From: Eubacteriales bacterium
GTDB lineage: Bacteria > Bacillota_A > Clostridia > Lachnospirales > Lachnospiraceae
Assembly (NCBI GenBank): GCA_030527765.1
Contig: JAUNAE010000003.1
Span: forward strand, 1-34,302
Length of the DNA: 34,302 nt
Direction of reading: 5' to 3'
The notes beneath the pieces are model-generated. The model was given only the letters and a program-made list of their open reading frames with translations. It was not told the DNA's origin and did no database searches. Numbering within the stretch: the first letter of the stretch is position 1; every line of letters begins with the position of its first letter. This document shows positions 16,194-25,170 of the stretch, piece by piece. A program made the translations under genes and the position numbers.

Positions 16194-18536
16194 TTACTCC
16201 GACTCTTCAGCAGGTGCTTCTCCAAATTCCATACGTTCTACATCCCAGACCTCATCCGTTGTAGAACAAATATTCGCCTGAATCTCCGCTTCATCTTTTC
16301 CTTCTATGCAGCTGACCACTTCTGCGTCATTTGACAATGCATTTTGGGGGCTACCCATAATCTGGTTTCCGGAGGGATCCTGGTTCTGCTTTGCAGCTTC
16401 TGCATTCAGCTCTTTTTGCTGATTCTCTTGTGCTCTTTGTCTTGCTTCTTCTTCTGTTTCCTGTACCTTCTCATCATGTTCTTCAATTGCACCTTGTTCG
16501 ACTCCGATTCCACCTTTCGTATAAGCAGTAAGGTAAGTCGTTTTTTCCGCATCGAAGAAATATGTCGGCATACTCTTTACTAATTCCCGGTTCGGATGGA
16601 TATCCGATGGATATTTTTTTCCCTTAAATGCATATTTCGATTTCGGAATAACAATGCATTCATCTTCTGGGATGATACGGAGTTCTGCCGGAGAAAGTAG
16701 TTCTACACCCTGCTTGTTTAAGGAAGTGGAGCCGCCGCCTTTACTAAAGGTCGTATTAACGATTGTTCTCGTTTCTTTTCCAAGAAGTTTTGAGATCCAT
16801 TCTGTCGTATCTGTATCAGCACCACCGCCAAGATAAATCGTATTATCGCAGTTACCTGTAAGTTCTCCCCACTGCTTTTCGTACAGATTCTTCATCTGTG
16901 CCAAGGACTGTAGAATAATAAAAACGGAAAGATCATACTTACGAATGGTCGCAACCTTTTCTGGGAAATCCGGAATCTTACCAATATTTGCAAACTCATC
17001 CAGAAGGAAGCTAACATGGATCGGCACTCGCTGTCCGTGATTCGTTTGTTCCGAGTTCATTTTAACTCGGCCATGACGAATCTTTACTAATGCACGGACA
17101 GCATCCTCTTGCGTATAACGCCAGGTCACCAGCTCGTCTTTATTCGTTCGAAGCTCATACCATTTGTATTTTCGATTTTCGACAATACTGCTGTTCTTTG
17201 CGCGATCAAGGAACTGTTCTGCCAGCTCCTTTTTCTTTTCCATATCCAATCTTCCGTCAGCCCGAAAAGTCTTCACAACCTGATCGTCTGAATCAACTAT
17301 AAGCGTGCTAAACTCTGCGGTGTTTTCGCAATATCCATAGAGGCGCTGAAAAAGCTGCGAATACATCATAGATGCCAGGAAGTTGAATGTTTTTTCGCCT
17401 GTCGGAATAATGATAAAGAGTGCTGTTTTCTCATCTCCGACAGAATCAAGATCGATATCGTCCTGGTCGGTCAGGTTTTTGACGGTCTCCAGATCGAATG
17501 CCTGCAAACGAACTGCGCAGGAGATCAGGATAGATTTCAGCGTTCTTCCTGCGCCCATCTTAAAGATCCTATACTGTTTATAGGCAAAAGCGTCATCTCC
17601 CGCTAACTTTTTCACCTCTTCGAATTTCGCATCCAGTTCAGAAGTCTCATTCGGTCGATCTTCATTGATTTCCGCCATACGAAGATATCGCATAACGGTA
17701 CTGAATGATTTTTCATCGTCCTTTCCGTAATGGTGTAAGTACGCAATAATGGCAACGAGAAGTGCCGTTTCTGTCTTTTCCCAGAAAGGATCACCGCCTT
17801 TTTTATCCGGCGGTGTTGTATTGGAAATCAGAGTAGTAACCAAGACCTCGATGTCTTTGTCATCCTTAACATACCGGAATGGATTGTAATGGTTTCCGTT
17901 TTCCATATGGTCCAAGTTGAAACTCTTCACCTTGTAACCCTGCGATTCCAGAAAGCCTCCATATTCCTTAAAAAGACCACCTGATGGGTCCGTAACGATA
18001 AAAGAGCAATTCGCCTGCATTAAGTTAGGCCCGACCAGATTGTACGATTTACCAGCTCCGGAACCACCAATGACAAATACATTTAAGTTTCGTCTGGTTT
18101 TCTGATTATTCATCGAAAGAAAAATATCCTTCGACAAAATAATGTTATTTTTACCATCATTTTGTGGGAGTCCGAACGGTTCCGTAAATTGTTCATTATA
18201 TTCGTTCAGGTTTTGAAGAAACTTGCCGCCACCTAATGCTTCGTCCTGTTTGTTATACCCATGGCGTAAACTCTGCGTGATCCATACCATCGCAGCACCA
18301 CCCGCATACAAAATCAGAATGAACAGCATTCCCATTGCTACATCCTTCGGCAACGGAAAGATGGCGAACGGATGGATTAAAAGATCCCGCATGCCAACTC
18401 CGAAACCATCCGCGATGCTTAATCTCTGTTCCTTCATCACTATGGCAATATGCGCATAAGCCAGAATGATAAAGATTCCTACTACTGTCAGAATGCCAAA
18501 TGCAATCTGCAGCGACTGTTTTCTCTTCTCACTCAC
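16194..18536 (-). CDS. virD4: VirD4/TraG-family coupling ATPase
   Basis: A 780-residue coupling protein, the inner-membrane ATPase that hands the relaxase-DNA complex to the secretion channel. Two N-terminal membrane helices (about residues 9-33 and 56-84) anchor it. Walker A is GGSGAGKS (about 155-162), within VIGGSGAGKSYNLVGPN. Walker B is FLLDEFANIGKIPDF (about 515). A TraG/VirD4-typical segment NTIYLGGGADTDTTEWIS follows (about 570). The last ~120 residues are an acidic, glutamine-rich tail that may bind substrate. The start is a GTG overlapping the previous stop (GTGA), with GGAG ten bases upstream, so it is coupled to the 546-residue gene. It is the last gene of the core T4SS operon. 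Confidence 0.93.
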   Translation of the reverse strand: MSEKRKQSLQIAFGILTVVGIFIILAYAHIAIVMKEQRLSIADGFGVGMRDLLIHPFAIFPLPKDVAMGMLFILILYAGGAAMVWITQSLRHGYNKQDEALGGGKFLQNLNEYNEQFTEPFGLPQNDGKNNIILSKDIFLSMNNQKTRRNLNVFVIGGSGAGKSYNLVGPNLMQANCSFIVTDPSGGLFKEYGGFLESQGYKVKSFNLDHMENGNHYNPFRYVKDDKDIEVLVTTLISNTTPPDKKGGDPFWEKTETALLVAIIAYLHHYGKDDEKSFSTVMRYLRMAEINEDRPNETSELDAKFEEVKKLAGDDAFAYKQYRIFKMGAGRTLKSILISCAVRLQAFDLETVKNLTDQDDIDLDSVGDEKTALFIIIPTGEKTFNFLASMMYSQLFQRLYGYCENTAEFSTLIVDSDDQVVKTFRADGRLDMEKKKELAEQFLDRAKNSSIVENRKYKWYELRTNKDELVTWRYTQEDAVRALVKIRHGRVKMNSEQTNHGQRVPIHVSFLLDEFANIGKIPDFPEKVATIRKYDLSVFIILQSLAQMKNLYEKQWGELTGNCDNTIYLGGGADTDTTEWISKLLGKETRTIVNTTFSKGGGSTSLNKQGVELLSPAELRIIPEDECIVIPKSKYAFKGKKYPSDIHPNRELVKSMPTYFFDAEKTTYLTAYTKGGIGVEQGAIEEHDEKVQETEEEARQRAQENQQKELNAEAAKQNQDPSGNQIMGSPQNALSNDAEVVSCIEGKDEAEIQANICSTTDEVWDVERMEFGEAPAEESE

Positions 18537-20173
18537 CTGCCATCAACTCCTATATCATGACTATGCGAATCCCATTCTCTGGATGGGCTTGAATAGTTAT
18601 CCCATCCGGGTTCATAGTTCATATTGATCTCATCGTCCCGAAAATCCGGAACTGCTCGTGCCACCATCTTCGGCTCCCGATCTGGTTCTCTTTCGTCACG
18701 TTCTCGATCTCCTCTTCGAATCTCAGGTGCCGGTTTAGCCACATCCTCGATAATAAGACGATCCGGCTCGCCAATTGAAATTTCAAGATGGCGCAGCTTA
18801 TCAAACACCTCGATATCTTGTTCGAGTGCAATTTGATATTGCCCACATACTTCCATACCAGCCTTGATATCATCGAGTGTGAATTTACTCGGAATAGCAT
18901 AAGGTTCTCTAAGAGGCGGATTCTGAGCTTGATCATTTTCTATTTCGGCAACAGCCTCTTCATATGTCAGATTCTTTGTACTCATAAGAATCAGCACTTC
19001 TCTTGTCGCAGCCCGTACAGCTGATAGGTACTCTGAAGACTGCCGCATAATATAATCAAACTTCTCGTTCCAATGCTGTTTGGCGACCATGACCTGTTCA
19101 CTACGCATGGCTGTCATGACGATTTGCATCGTCCTCTTGGCCAGATCATGTTTGAAGCTATGCACTAAACCGATATCATCTTTTCTGGAAAAATCAAACT
19201 GATTACTTTTTCCGGAAAGGAAATCCAGTGCCAGTCTTCGATCGGTCGTCATACCAGGGTTGTCAAAGAAACCAAAATAACTTTGCAGTTCCGCCGTATA
19301 TTCAGGAAGCATTTTGTGACAACGATAAATCTCCTGCAGAATAATGCTGCCTGCTTCCTCTACTGCTTTTCCGTACTCAAATCCATCGTTTGTGACGTGC
19401 AGATAATACGGCCTCTTTCCAAGAATCCAGACATCCTTTTTATCCGGTCTGACAAAATTATTTGCAGCCGCACGTTCTACCATGCGTTGATTAGCAACAA
19501 TGCGATTGTTTTCCTCTTTTAAAAAACCTTCGCTCTCCAACATCGCCTGCATGAAGAGTGTGCAAAACAGAACAGATTGCTCATACTGCTTTTTCATCGC
19601 AATCTTGCCCTGAATGCCGAACATATATGTCCCGTCTCCCATCAGATCAACACTGACCGGTTCTCCGTCAAAGTATGCATTGCACAGAGTTAGCAGCGTA
19701 TCAATTTGCCCTTTGTTTAAGCCCGATAGATACAGTATGTTCTGATCCATGCTTTTGGAATTACGAATTTCCTGCTTTAATTCCGCCATGGTCAACTGTC
19801 TGCAATAATGGGATAGTTCCTGTAATACCTGTTTGCATAGCACATCTGTGCCTTCACCATCACAAGATCGAATTACGAATCCAATTCTTCCAATGTCATC
19901 TGTTACTGCCACATGCGGAATTCCCTCGTCGATCATTTTTTTTGAAAGACGTCTTGCTGCCTGTGGCTGGCACATGAAAGCGTTCAATCCCTTTCCATTT
20001 GCAATCCAGGTATATAAGACTTTTGCTTCTGAAAGACTTCTTCTTGTCCATAAATATGACAGGATATTCTTTTTGAACTCCTGAATAAGCGGAGACGATC
20101 TGCTCTCATCAAGAAACAGACTCTCAAAAACTTTCCGGGATGTGGCAAACGACATATAAAGTATTGGTGCCAT
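18533..20173 (-). CDS. Unrecognised 546-residue protein between VirB4 and VirD4
   Basis: A soluble protein without membrane segments. An N-terminal region (about residues 45-125) containing AKVLYTWIANGKGLNAFMCQPQAARRLSKKMIDEGIPHVAV splits into alternating strand/helix elements. The centre (about 150-400) is helical, and the arginine/aspartate-rich tail (about 470-546) looks disordered. Position directly upstream of the coupling protein recalls PcfB/DUF3801-type accessory factors of Gram-positive systems, and the N-terminal pattern is loosely compatible, but I cannot claim homology. The start must be ATG 20173 or later, because an in-frame TAA sits immediately before it. That ATG lies inside a perfect hairpin (20166-20191). 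Confidence 0.75.
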   Translation of the reverse strand: MAPILYMSFATSRKVFESLFLDESRSSPLIQEFKKNILSYLWTRRSLSEAKVLYTWIANGKGLNAFMCQPQAARRLSKKMIDEGIPHVAVTDDIGRIGFVIRSCDGEGTDVLCKQVLQELSHYCRQLTMAELKQEIRNSKSMDQNILYLSGLNKGQIDTLLTLCNAYFDGEPVSVDLMGDGTYMFGIQGKIAMKKQYEQSVLFCTLFMQAMLESEGFLKEENNRIVANQRMVERAAANNFVRPDKKDVWILGKRPYYLHVTNDGFEYGKAVEEAGSIILQEIYRCHKMLPEYTAELQSYFGFFDNPGMTTDRRLALDFLSGKSNQFDFSRKDDIGLVHSFKHDLAKRTMQIVMTAMRSEQVMVAKQHWNEKFDYIMRQSSEYLSAVRAATREVLILMSTKNLTYEEAVAEIENDQAQNPPLREPYAIPSKFTLDDIKAGMEVCGQYQIALEQDIEVFDKLRHLEISIGEPDRLIIEDVAKPAPEIRRGDRERDEREPDREPKMVARAVPDFRDDEINMNYEPGWDNYSSPSREWDSHSHDIGVDGR

Positions 20174-20191
20174 TTACATTCAAATGGCACC
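20166..20191 (-). promoter_or_regulatory. Hairpin covering the start codon of the 546-residue gene
   Basis: A perfect 10-bp inverted repeat, GGTGCCATTT and AAATGGCACC, encloses a 6-base loop. On the minus-strand RNA the start ATG (20171-20173) lies in the 3' arm, and the GGAGAGG ribosome site overlaps the 5' arm. A minimal ATG-TAA lies in the loop and start of the 3' arm, directly before the true ATG. Folding would hide the start, and ribosomes finishing VirB4 (stop 10 bases upstream of the stem) could open it. Confidence 0.6.
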
Positions 20192-20200
20192 TCTCCTTTC

Positions 20201-22606
20201 TTAATTAGCCCAGTTTTCCGATGTTGATAATAACGGGTAAATTGATGAATCCTTCGGGAAGTCATTCTCAAAAGGAATGACAGTTTTTTCTGTATAAATC
20301 AGTCCGTGACCTTTTTTGCTGGTCGTAATGTATTCAAGCTGTGTATCCGAAATATTGAGTAGCTCTCCTAAATTGACTCGATCCAGCTTCGACAATGACA
20401 GCATCAGTACAAAAGATGTGTTGTTGATAATATTTCTTGCTGCCGCACTTGCAATTAGATCTTCAGTATTCTGCATAATTCCTGTCGGAACACCGTTCCA
20501 CTTTCTTGCTCTCTTCCAGATATTCATCAGGAACGTCGTTGCAGATTCCGACTGCAGCAAAAGATAAAACTCATCGATATAGAACCAGGTCCATAAGTTC
20601 TTTCTCTTATTTGCAATCATCTTATTCCAGATATCATTAAGACAGATATACAAGCCCAGATTCTTCATACCGGTTCCAAGCTTTGAGATATCATAGATCA
20701 CAAGCTTGCTATCTGAATCGACATTCGAACGATGAGCAAAAGTAGCCAGTGATCCTGTTGCGTAGATCTCAATAGCATCTGCAATCTGATGAGCCTCTTC
20801 CTGTGGCTGTCTGCAAAGTTCCTGATACAAGTTATTAAGAGTCGGCATTGCATCTTTATCACACGTGATTTCCGGATGTTCTTTCTGTAATTCGTCCATA
20901 TGCTCCAGATACCCACGGTAAATGTTTTTTGTGCAACGATCGATGATAGATCTGGCTTTCGGATTTAATGAGCGGCTGCTTCCTAAGATCATTTCGATCA
21001 TAGAAATGATATAGTCCGACTTCATTTCCAGAGGACCGCCTTCATCACCGTAATCGATATCCATATCAAACGGATTCAAGAATGTTTTCGAAGACGGCGA
21101 CAACTCAATAACTTCGCCGTTTAACTGTTCTCCGAGATTTTTATATTCTCCTTCCGGATCGATGATATAGACAACACTATCGTCCTGCTTCAGCCTTACC
21201 GATACCATTTCACATTTTGCTGCAAACGATTTTCCGGATCCGGACTCACCAAAGATCAGGCCATTGTAGTTTCTTCCTGTCATACGGGAGTAGACAATCA
21301 TCTTCTTGGTTACCTGATTGAGTCCATAGTAGATACCATTCGACTGGAACAGTTCCTGAGATGTATACGGCAGAAATACCGCAGCTGACTCCGTCGTGAG
21401 GAATCGTCTTACATCAAGTTTATTAACACAAAGCGGAAGAGACGCATTTACACCCGCTTCCTGCTGATACATCAGCTTACGAATCGGTGCGCGGTGCTTA
21501 GATGAAACGGCTGTCAGAAGTCTCGTATTTTCCTCTAATTCTTCTTTGGTTTCCGCAAACGTTGTGACAACGAAAGTCACGAAGAACGTCTTCTGATCAC
21601 GCTCCATCAAATCTTCCATTAGGGAAGTATTCTGTCTCTGTGCTCTGGACAATTCATCCGGCAGTAGAGACAGTGTATATCCATTTTTTGATGCCTCTTT
21701 TTGTCTTTCCGCAACCTGTGCATTGATATTAATGAGCTGATCACGAACCATACGAATCGCTCTGCTCTTATCAATTGGTTCGTAATGGATACCAACCGAA
21801 AGCGGACATCCAACATTAGTAAGATCTGCTAAAAAGTCCGTACTTAATCTTGTCGGAACATCCTGCAAAAAGAACGTTCTACCGTACGTGTCACCGAATC
21901 GAAAATAGTTTGGCTTAAACTCCATTCCATCCGGCCCAATAATGTCTTTTGAGGTCAGCCCAGATTTTACAAGCGCATCAAGGTCGAATGAAAGAGATCC
22001 ATCACGCATGACATTTCCAAACTGTTCTCCCGCACTCTGATGATACAGAAAGAATAATGCTTCCAGTCTCTCCTCAATGCTCATAGGAGATGTCGTTGTC
22101 CCCGGCGTAATTCGACCAAGGCTGTTATCTACTTCCTGGTCAATGCTCTCAAGTATCTGCATGGCATGAGATGCATTTCGATCCTCTACACTGACAACGA
22201 GCACTTTCTTCTGCGTCAAATTATTTTTACTCGTTCCAAGGCGCTGTACCATGAGATCATTAAAGTCCGAACGGAAACGGTTTAATCCATCTCTGCGCGG
22301 TTCAAACCAGACTGTCTTTAACGCCGTCTGCCGATCCGTTGCACGATTCCATATCTGAATCTCAAACTTCACCTCATTCGGGAACGAATCCAGAAACTGC
22401 TGATACAATCTGTACAGATCGATCTGTTCCTGATCCGGCGCGATTTTAAAGTTTGCATCCGCAATCTCATAGGACTTTGTAAAAACTCCAGGTTTTGTCT
22501 CAATAACACCATTTGCATATATATGCAGATAAGGAATACTCTGCTGTACGGTCTTCGGCAGCTTACCGGTGTTCTTTTTCTTTTTCTCTTCTTTGTTCTT
22601 TGCCAT
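20201..22606 (-). CDS. virB4: VirB4/TraE-family T4SS ATPase
   Basis: An 801-residue ATPase that powers assembly and substrate transfer in type IV secretion. The N-terminal ~400 residues match the VirB4/CagE-type layout, including NYFRFGDTYGRTFFLQDVP (about 230-250). Walker A is FGESGSGKS (about 447-455), followed by a strand ending VVYIIDPEGEY. Walker B is WTWFYIDEFYLLL (about 675-687), and an arginine-rich RKWNGVPTGIMQNTEDL follows, as in HerA/VirB4-like motors. The lysine-rich start (MAKNKEEKKKKN) suggests a cytoplasmic N-terminus. It starts 10 bp after the PrgI gene stop. The order PrgI-VirB4 is standard in Gram-positive conjugative elements. Confidence 0.95.
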   Translation of the reverse strand: MAKNKEEKKKKNTGKLPKTVQQSIPYLHIYANGVIETKPGVFTKSYEIADANFKIAPDQEQIDLYRLYQQFLDSFPNEVKFEIQIWNRATDRQTALKTVWFEPRRDGLNRFRSDFNDLMVQRLGTSKNNLTQKKVLVVSVEDRNASHAMQILESIDQEVDNSLGRITPGTTTSPMSIEERLEALFFLYHQSAGEQFGNVMRDGSLSFDLDALVKSGLTSKDIIGPDGMEFKPNYFRFGDTYGRTFFLQDVPTRLSTDFLADLTNVGCPLSVGIHYEPIDKSRAIRMVRDQLININAQVAERQKEASKNGYTLSLLPDELSRAQRQNTSLMEDLMERDQKTFFVTFVVTTFAETKEELEENTRLLTAVSSKHRAPIRKLMYQQEAGVNASLPLCVNKLDVRRFLTTESAAVFLPYTSQELFQSNGIYYGLNQVTKKMIVYSRMTGRNYNGLIFGESGSGKSFAAKCEMVSVRLKQDDSVVYIIDPEGEYKNLGEQLNGEVIELSPSSKTFLNPFDMDIDYGDEGGPLEMKSDYIISMIEMILGSSRSLNPKARSIIDRCTKNIYRGYLEHMDELQKEHPEITCDKDAMPTLNNLYQELCRQPQEEAHQIADAIEIYATGSLATFAHRSNVDSDSKLVIYDISKLGTGMKNLGLYICLNDIWNKMIANKRKNLWTWFYIDEFYLLLQSESATTFLMNIWKRARKWNGVPTGIMQNTEDLIASAAARNIINNTSFVLMLSLSKLDRVNLGELLNISDTQLEYITTSKKGHGLIYTEKTVIPFENDFPKDSSIYPLLSTSENWAN

Positions 22607-22616
22607 AAATATTCGC

Positions 22617-23003
22617 TCACTTATACGGACGATATTCTCTGCTATATTTTACACTTGTATGTTCCGCATCCTTTGATGCATCCTCGGGCAATCGAAGTGC
22701 GTCGAACGCGTTTTCGGTTCGATAACGTCGAATCGATGGATTAAACATTGTCGGGATTAGAATCTGCAACAAAAACTTTTCGAAAGGCATACCAAATAGC
22801 TTTACCCAACCGCATAAAACTGCAGGAACTGCCAGAATAATCGCCACGATTAATTTAATCATGATGTCTCCCGGAAGAAGTAAGGCTATTGGAATATCAT
22901 AAAGGCATAAGGCGCCAATACAAATCAACTGCCTCGTTGTAAACCCCGCAATCACTTTCGGTTCGAACTCGCGCACATCACGAGGCATCTCTACACTTAT
23001 CAT
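22617..23003 (-). CDS. prgI: PrgI-family (VirB3-like) membrane protein
   Basis: A 128-residue protein. The start MISVEMPRDVREFEPKVIAG followed by FTTRQLICIG is the hallmark of PrgI proteins of Gram-positive T4SS. Two membrane helices follow (about residues 27-45 and 48-68). It is thought to fill the VirB3 position, working with VirB4 at the membrane. TTGGAGG at the end of the upstream gene lies eight bases before the ATG, and the gene lies directly before virB4. Confidence 0.9.
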   Translation of the reverse strand: MISVEMPRDVREFEPKVIAGFTTRQLICIGALCLYDIPIALLLPGDIMIKLIVAIILAVPAVLCGWVKLFGMPFEKFLLQILIPTMFNPSIRRYRTENAFDALRLPEDASKDAEHTSVKYSREYRPYK

Positions 23004-23008
23004 CCGAA

Positions 23009-24217
23009 TTAGCCTCCAACAATTTCATTTGCAATGCTTCCTGCCTGTGTCATAGCGCCAATCATGGTTCCCACTATAACGAAATACCAGTAGACTCCGG
23101 CATTTGTATTGCTTGATGTCGCAAGACCACCATCCTTAAATACTTCTATCAGCGCGTAAGTTCCAAGCGCAGAAACGACCACATATAAGGCCACCTGAAT
23201 AAAGAGAGCAATATAGTGTCGAATGAATCGCATCCCAGCACCTCTGGTTCCCTCCGTTGCAATATCCAAGATTGCAATAGGAGCAAAAACTTTTCTCAAA
23301 GACATCTGAATTGCGACGAAGAAACACATGGCCTGCATCATGACACGTAAAATAAAAGCCGTATTCTTGATCAGAGAAGAAAGCTGTCCTACCTGCACAC
23401 CGTTTACTCCCCACGACCACTTGCTGGAATCAAAATCCACTTCTTTTGCGGCTGCAATTAGAATATCCCAGTCAAATGTAGTTTTACCATTTGCCTCTAT
23501 ACCACCTGAATTACCTGTTGGCGTTTTAGCTTCAGAAGAATTCTTATTTTCAGGCGTTTCCTTTTTGTCTGAAGTTCCCCCTTTTTCGATTTCAGCATAC
23601 TTTTCAACTAATTCATCAGCTTTCTCTTTTCCGAATAATTCCACAAGTAATCCATAATCACATGGAACACCGGAATTAATTTTATTGGCGGTACTCGCCA
23701 AAGTGCTATCTGCTCTAGATGCCACACCAATCCGTTCCTGCACCGTTAACACAATTCCATCACCCAGATTATCAAGCGCAGAAAAAAGATTTCCACTGGC
23801 ACCAATCAACAAAAATGCAACTGCCATGGAAACAAAGATTCGAAGCCACATCTCCATAGTCGCATCACCTTTTTGTGCTTCTTGAATCACACTGATCAAG
23901 AGGATAATAGCGACAAGGATCATAGCAATTGTTGCAACAGCACTACTGAATCCATATTTTCCCATTCCGCCATCAATTAAGTCCCGTGCTTCTCTAAATC
24001 GCTGATAAATTTGATTTGTTTCTGTCAGAGAAATTTCTTCGTAATTTCCCCGCAGATTAATCAGTGTCGTAATTGCAACCGATGCTTTTCCAGAGTTTGC
24101 ATGGGCAACCTGTTCCTGCATTACGATTGCAATAAGTGCAGATAAAAGGATTGCCGCAATGCCAACAGCAAAAATGCGCTTGATATATTTAAACGTATTC
24201 GACGCTGTAATACGCAT
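23009..24217 (-). CDS. VirB6/TrbL-like multi-spanning channel protein
   Basis: A 402-residue membrane protein with six likely helices: about residues 12-34, 95-118, 125-150, 285-310, 325-350 and 372-395. A soluble, glycine/serine-rich loop (about 165-270) lies between the two halves. Size, topology and position between the pilin-like genes and PrgI/VirB4 match the VirB6 channel component. I chose ATG 24217, with GAGG five bases upstream, over the GTG at 24229. It begins 12 bp after the second pilin-like gene. Confidence 0.8.
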   Translation of the reverse strand: MRITASNTFKYIKRIFAVGIAAILLSALIAIVMQEQVAHANSGKASVAITTLINLRGNYEEISLTETNQIYQRFREARDLIDGGMGKYGFSSAVATIAMILVAIILLISVIQEAQKGDATMEMWLRIFVSMAVAFLLIGASGNLFSALDNLGDGIVLTVQERIGVASRADSTLASTANKINSGVPCDYGLLVELFGKEKADELVEKYAEIEKGGTSDKKETPENKNSSEAKTPTGNSGGIEANGKTTFDWDILIAAAKEVDFDSSKWSWGVNGVQVGQLSSLIKNTAFILRVMMQAMCFFVAIQMSLRKVFAPIAILDIATEGTRGAGMRFIRHYIALFIQVALYVVVSALGTYALIEVFKDGGLATSSNTNAGVYWYFVIVGTMIGAMTQAGSIANEIVGG

Positions 24218-24229
24218 GATGTACCTCAC

Positions 24230-24583
24230 TTAACCGACAAATGTAACCCATAAAATTCCGGTAACAGCACAAAGACCGATCCCGGTTCCAATCATAAGCG
24301 ATGCCTTCATCTCGGCTCCCCCATCCATCTCCATATGAGCCATTGCATACTTAATTATTCCAACCATGATAAAAATCAGGCCTATCATTTCGGCGATGAT
24401 TCCTACAAAGTTATAAACCTGTCTTCCTGCCTCTATCAGAGCTTGATTCTTTTGACTTGGATTGCCAACAATACTACCGCTTCCACCCTCTTCAAATGCC
24501 AGTACGTTCATAGCGTTCATCTGCATACAGCTGAAAATCCAACACAGGCTGAAGCGTATATTTCTCTTAATCTTCAAGATCAT
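24230..24583 (-). CDS. VirB2/TrbC-like small membrane protein, second paralogue
   Basis: A 117-residue protein with a probable signal segment (about 8-28), then two membrane helices (about 58-80 and 92-115) separated by a short loop with AHMEMDGGAEMKA. The core pattern GL-F-VG-I-AH-DG-KA-MI-GIG is shared with the other small protein encoded upstream, so the two are paralogues. VirB2/TrbC pilins are small proteins with exactly this topology. The ATG is only two bases from AGAAGG, so a TTG two codons later is possible. Confidence 0.7.
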   Translation of the reverse strand: MILKIKRNIRFSLCWIFSCMQMNAMNVLAFEEGGSGSIVGNPSQKNQALIEAGRQVYNFVGIIAEMIGLIFIMVGIIKYAMAHMEMDGGAEMKASLMIGTGIGLCAVTGILWVTFVG

Positions 24584-24625
24584 ATCCTTCTTTTTACATG
24601 TTCATCTAATGGCAGTAAAGATGAG

Positions 24626-24654
24626 ATTAGCCGACGGCCAAACCGCCGGCTAAT
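24626..24654 (-). other. Intercistronic hairpin between the two pilin-like genes
   Basis: On minus-strand RNA a 12-bp stem (arms around TTAGCCGGCGG and CCGTCGGCTAA, with one G-U wobble) closes a 5-nt loop. It is not followed by a U-tract. A stem 3' of a highly needed pilin gene often protects the upstream message or reduces read-through, which would raise the first paralogue above the rest (inference). Confidence 0.6.
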
Positions 24655-24691
24655 TATACAAATGTTTTCTTATTTCTGTTTTTTGACTTAA

Positions 24692-25048
24692 TCAGGCACC
24701 TGTATTGATAAACGTTGTTAAGTTAAACAGTGTCGGAACTAACTGTCCTACCACGATGACACCAATTCCCGCTGCGATCATCATTGCAGCCTTCTGCTGA
24801 TTCGGTCCGTCTTCATTTGCATGTGCCAGGACAAATCGAATTAAGCCAACCATAAAGAGCAGTAATCCTACTATGCCGGTAATGATTCTTTCCACACGGA
24901 AGACTGCATCAAATCCACTGCTCACAAGACCATCTAAATCGGCCCCTTCTGTCGCATACACTGAGTTAACGAACAACATAACCGACATCATCAGTGTGCC
25001 GAGTGCTGCTGTATTTCTTGCCACCAGTAATTTCAACTTTGTTTTCAT
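24692..25048 (-). CDS. VirB2/TrbC-like small membrane protein, first paralogue
   Basis: A 118-residue protein with a signal peptide (MKTKLKLLVARN, then a hydrophobic core to about SVYA, residue 32) and a mature part with two membrane helices (about 58-76 and 88-106) around the loop AHANEDGPNQQKA. This is the layout of VirB2/TrbC pilin subunits. Start: ATG with GGGAG about ten bases upstream. Downstream it is followed by a hairpin and its paralogue. It is the more canonical of the two and the likelier pilus or channel-surface subunit. Confidence 0.75.
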   Translation of the reverse strand: MKTKLKLLVARNTAALGTLMMSVMLFVNSVYATEGADLDGLVSSGFDAVFRVERIITGIVGLLLFMVGLIRFVLAHANEDGPNQQKAAMMIAAGIGVIVVGQLVPTLFNLTTFINTGA

Positions 25049-25170
25049 TTTTTTACTTTCTCCCTTTTACATAATCTGTGTTACTTTATTGAAGCTTTTT
25101 CGGCACGGTGATCGTACCGGTTTCGCTGCCTTTACATGAATCATTGGCTACCTAAAAGACTCCTTTTTAC

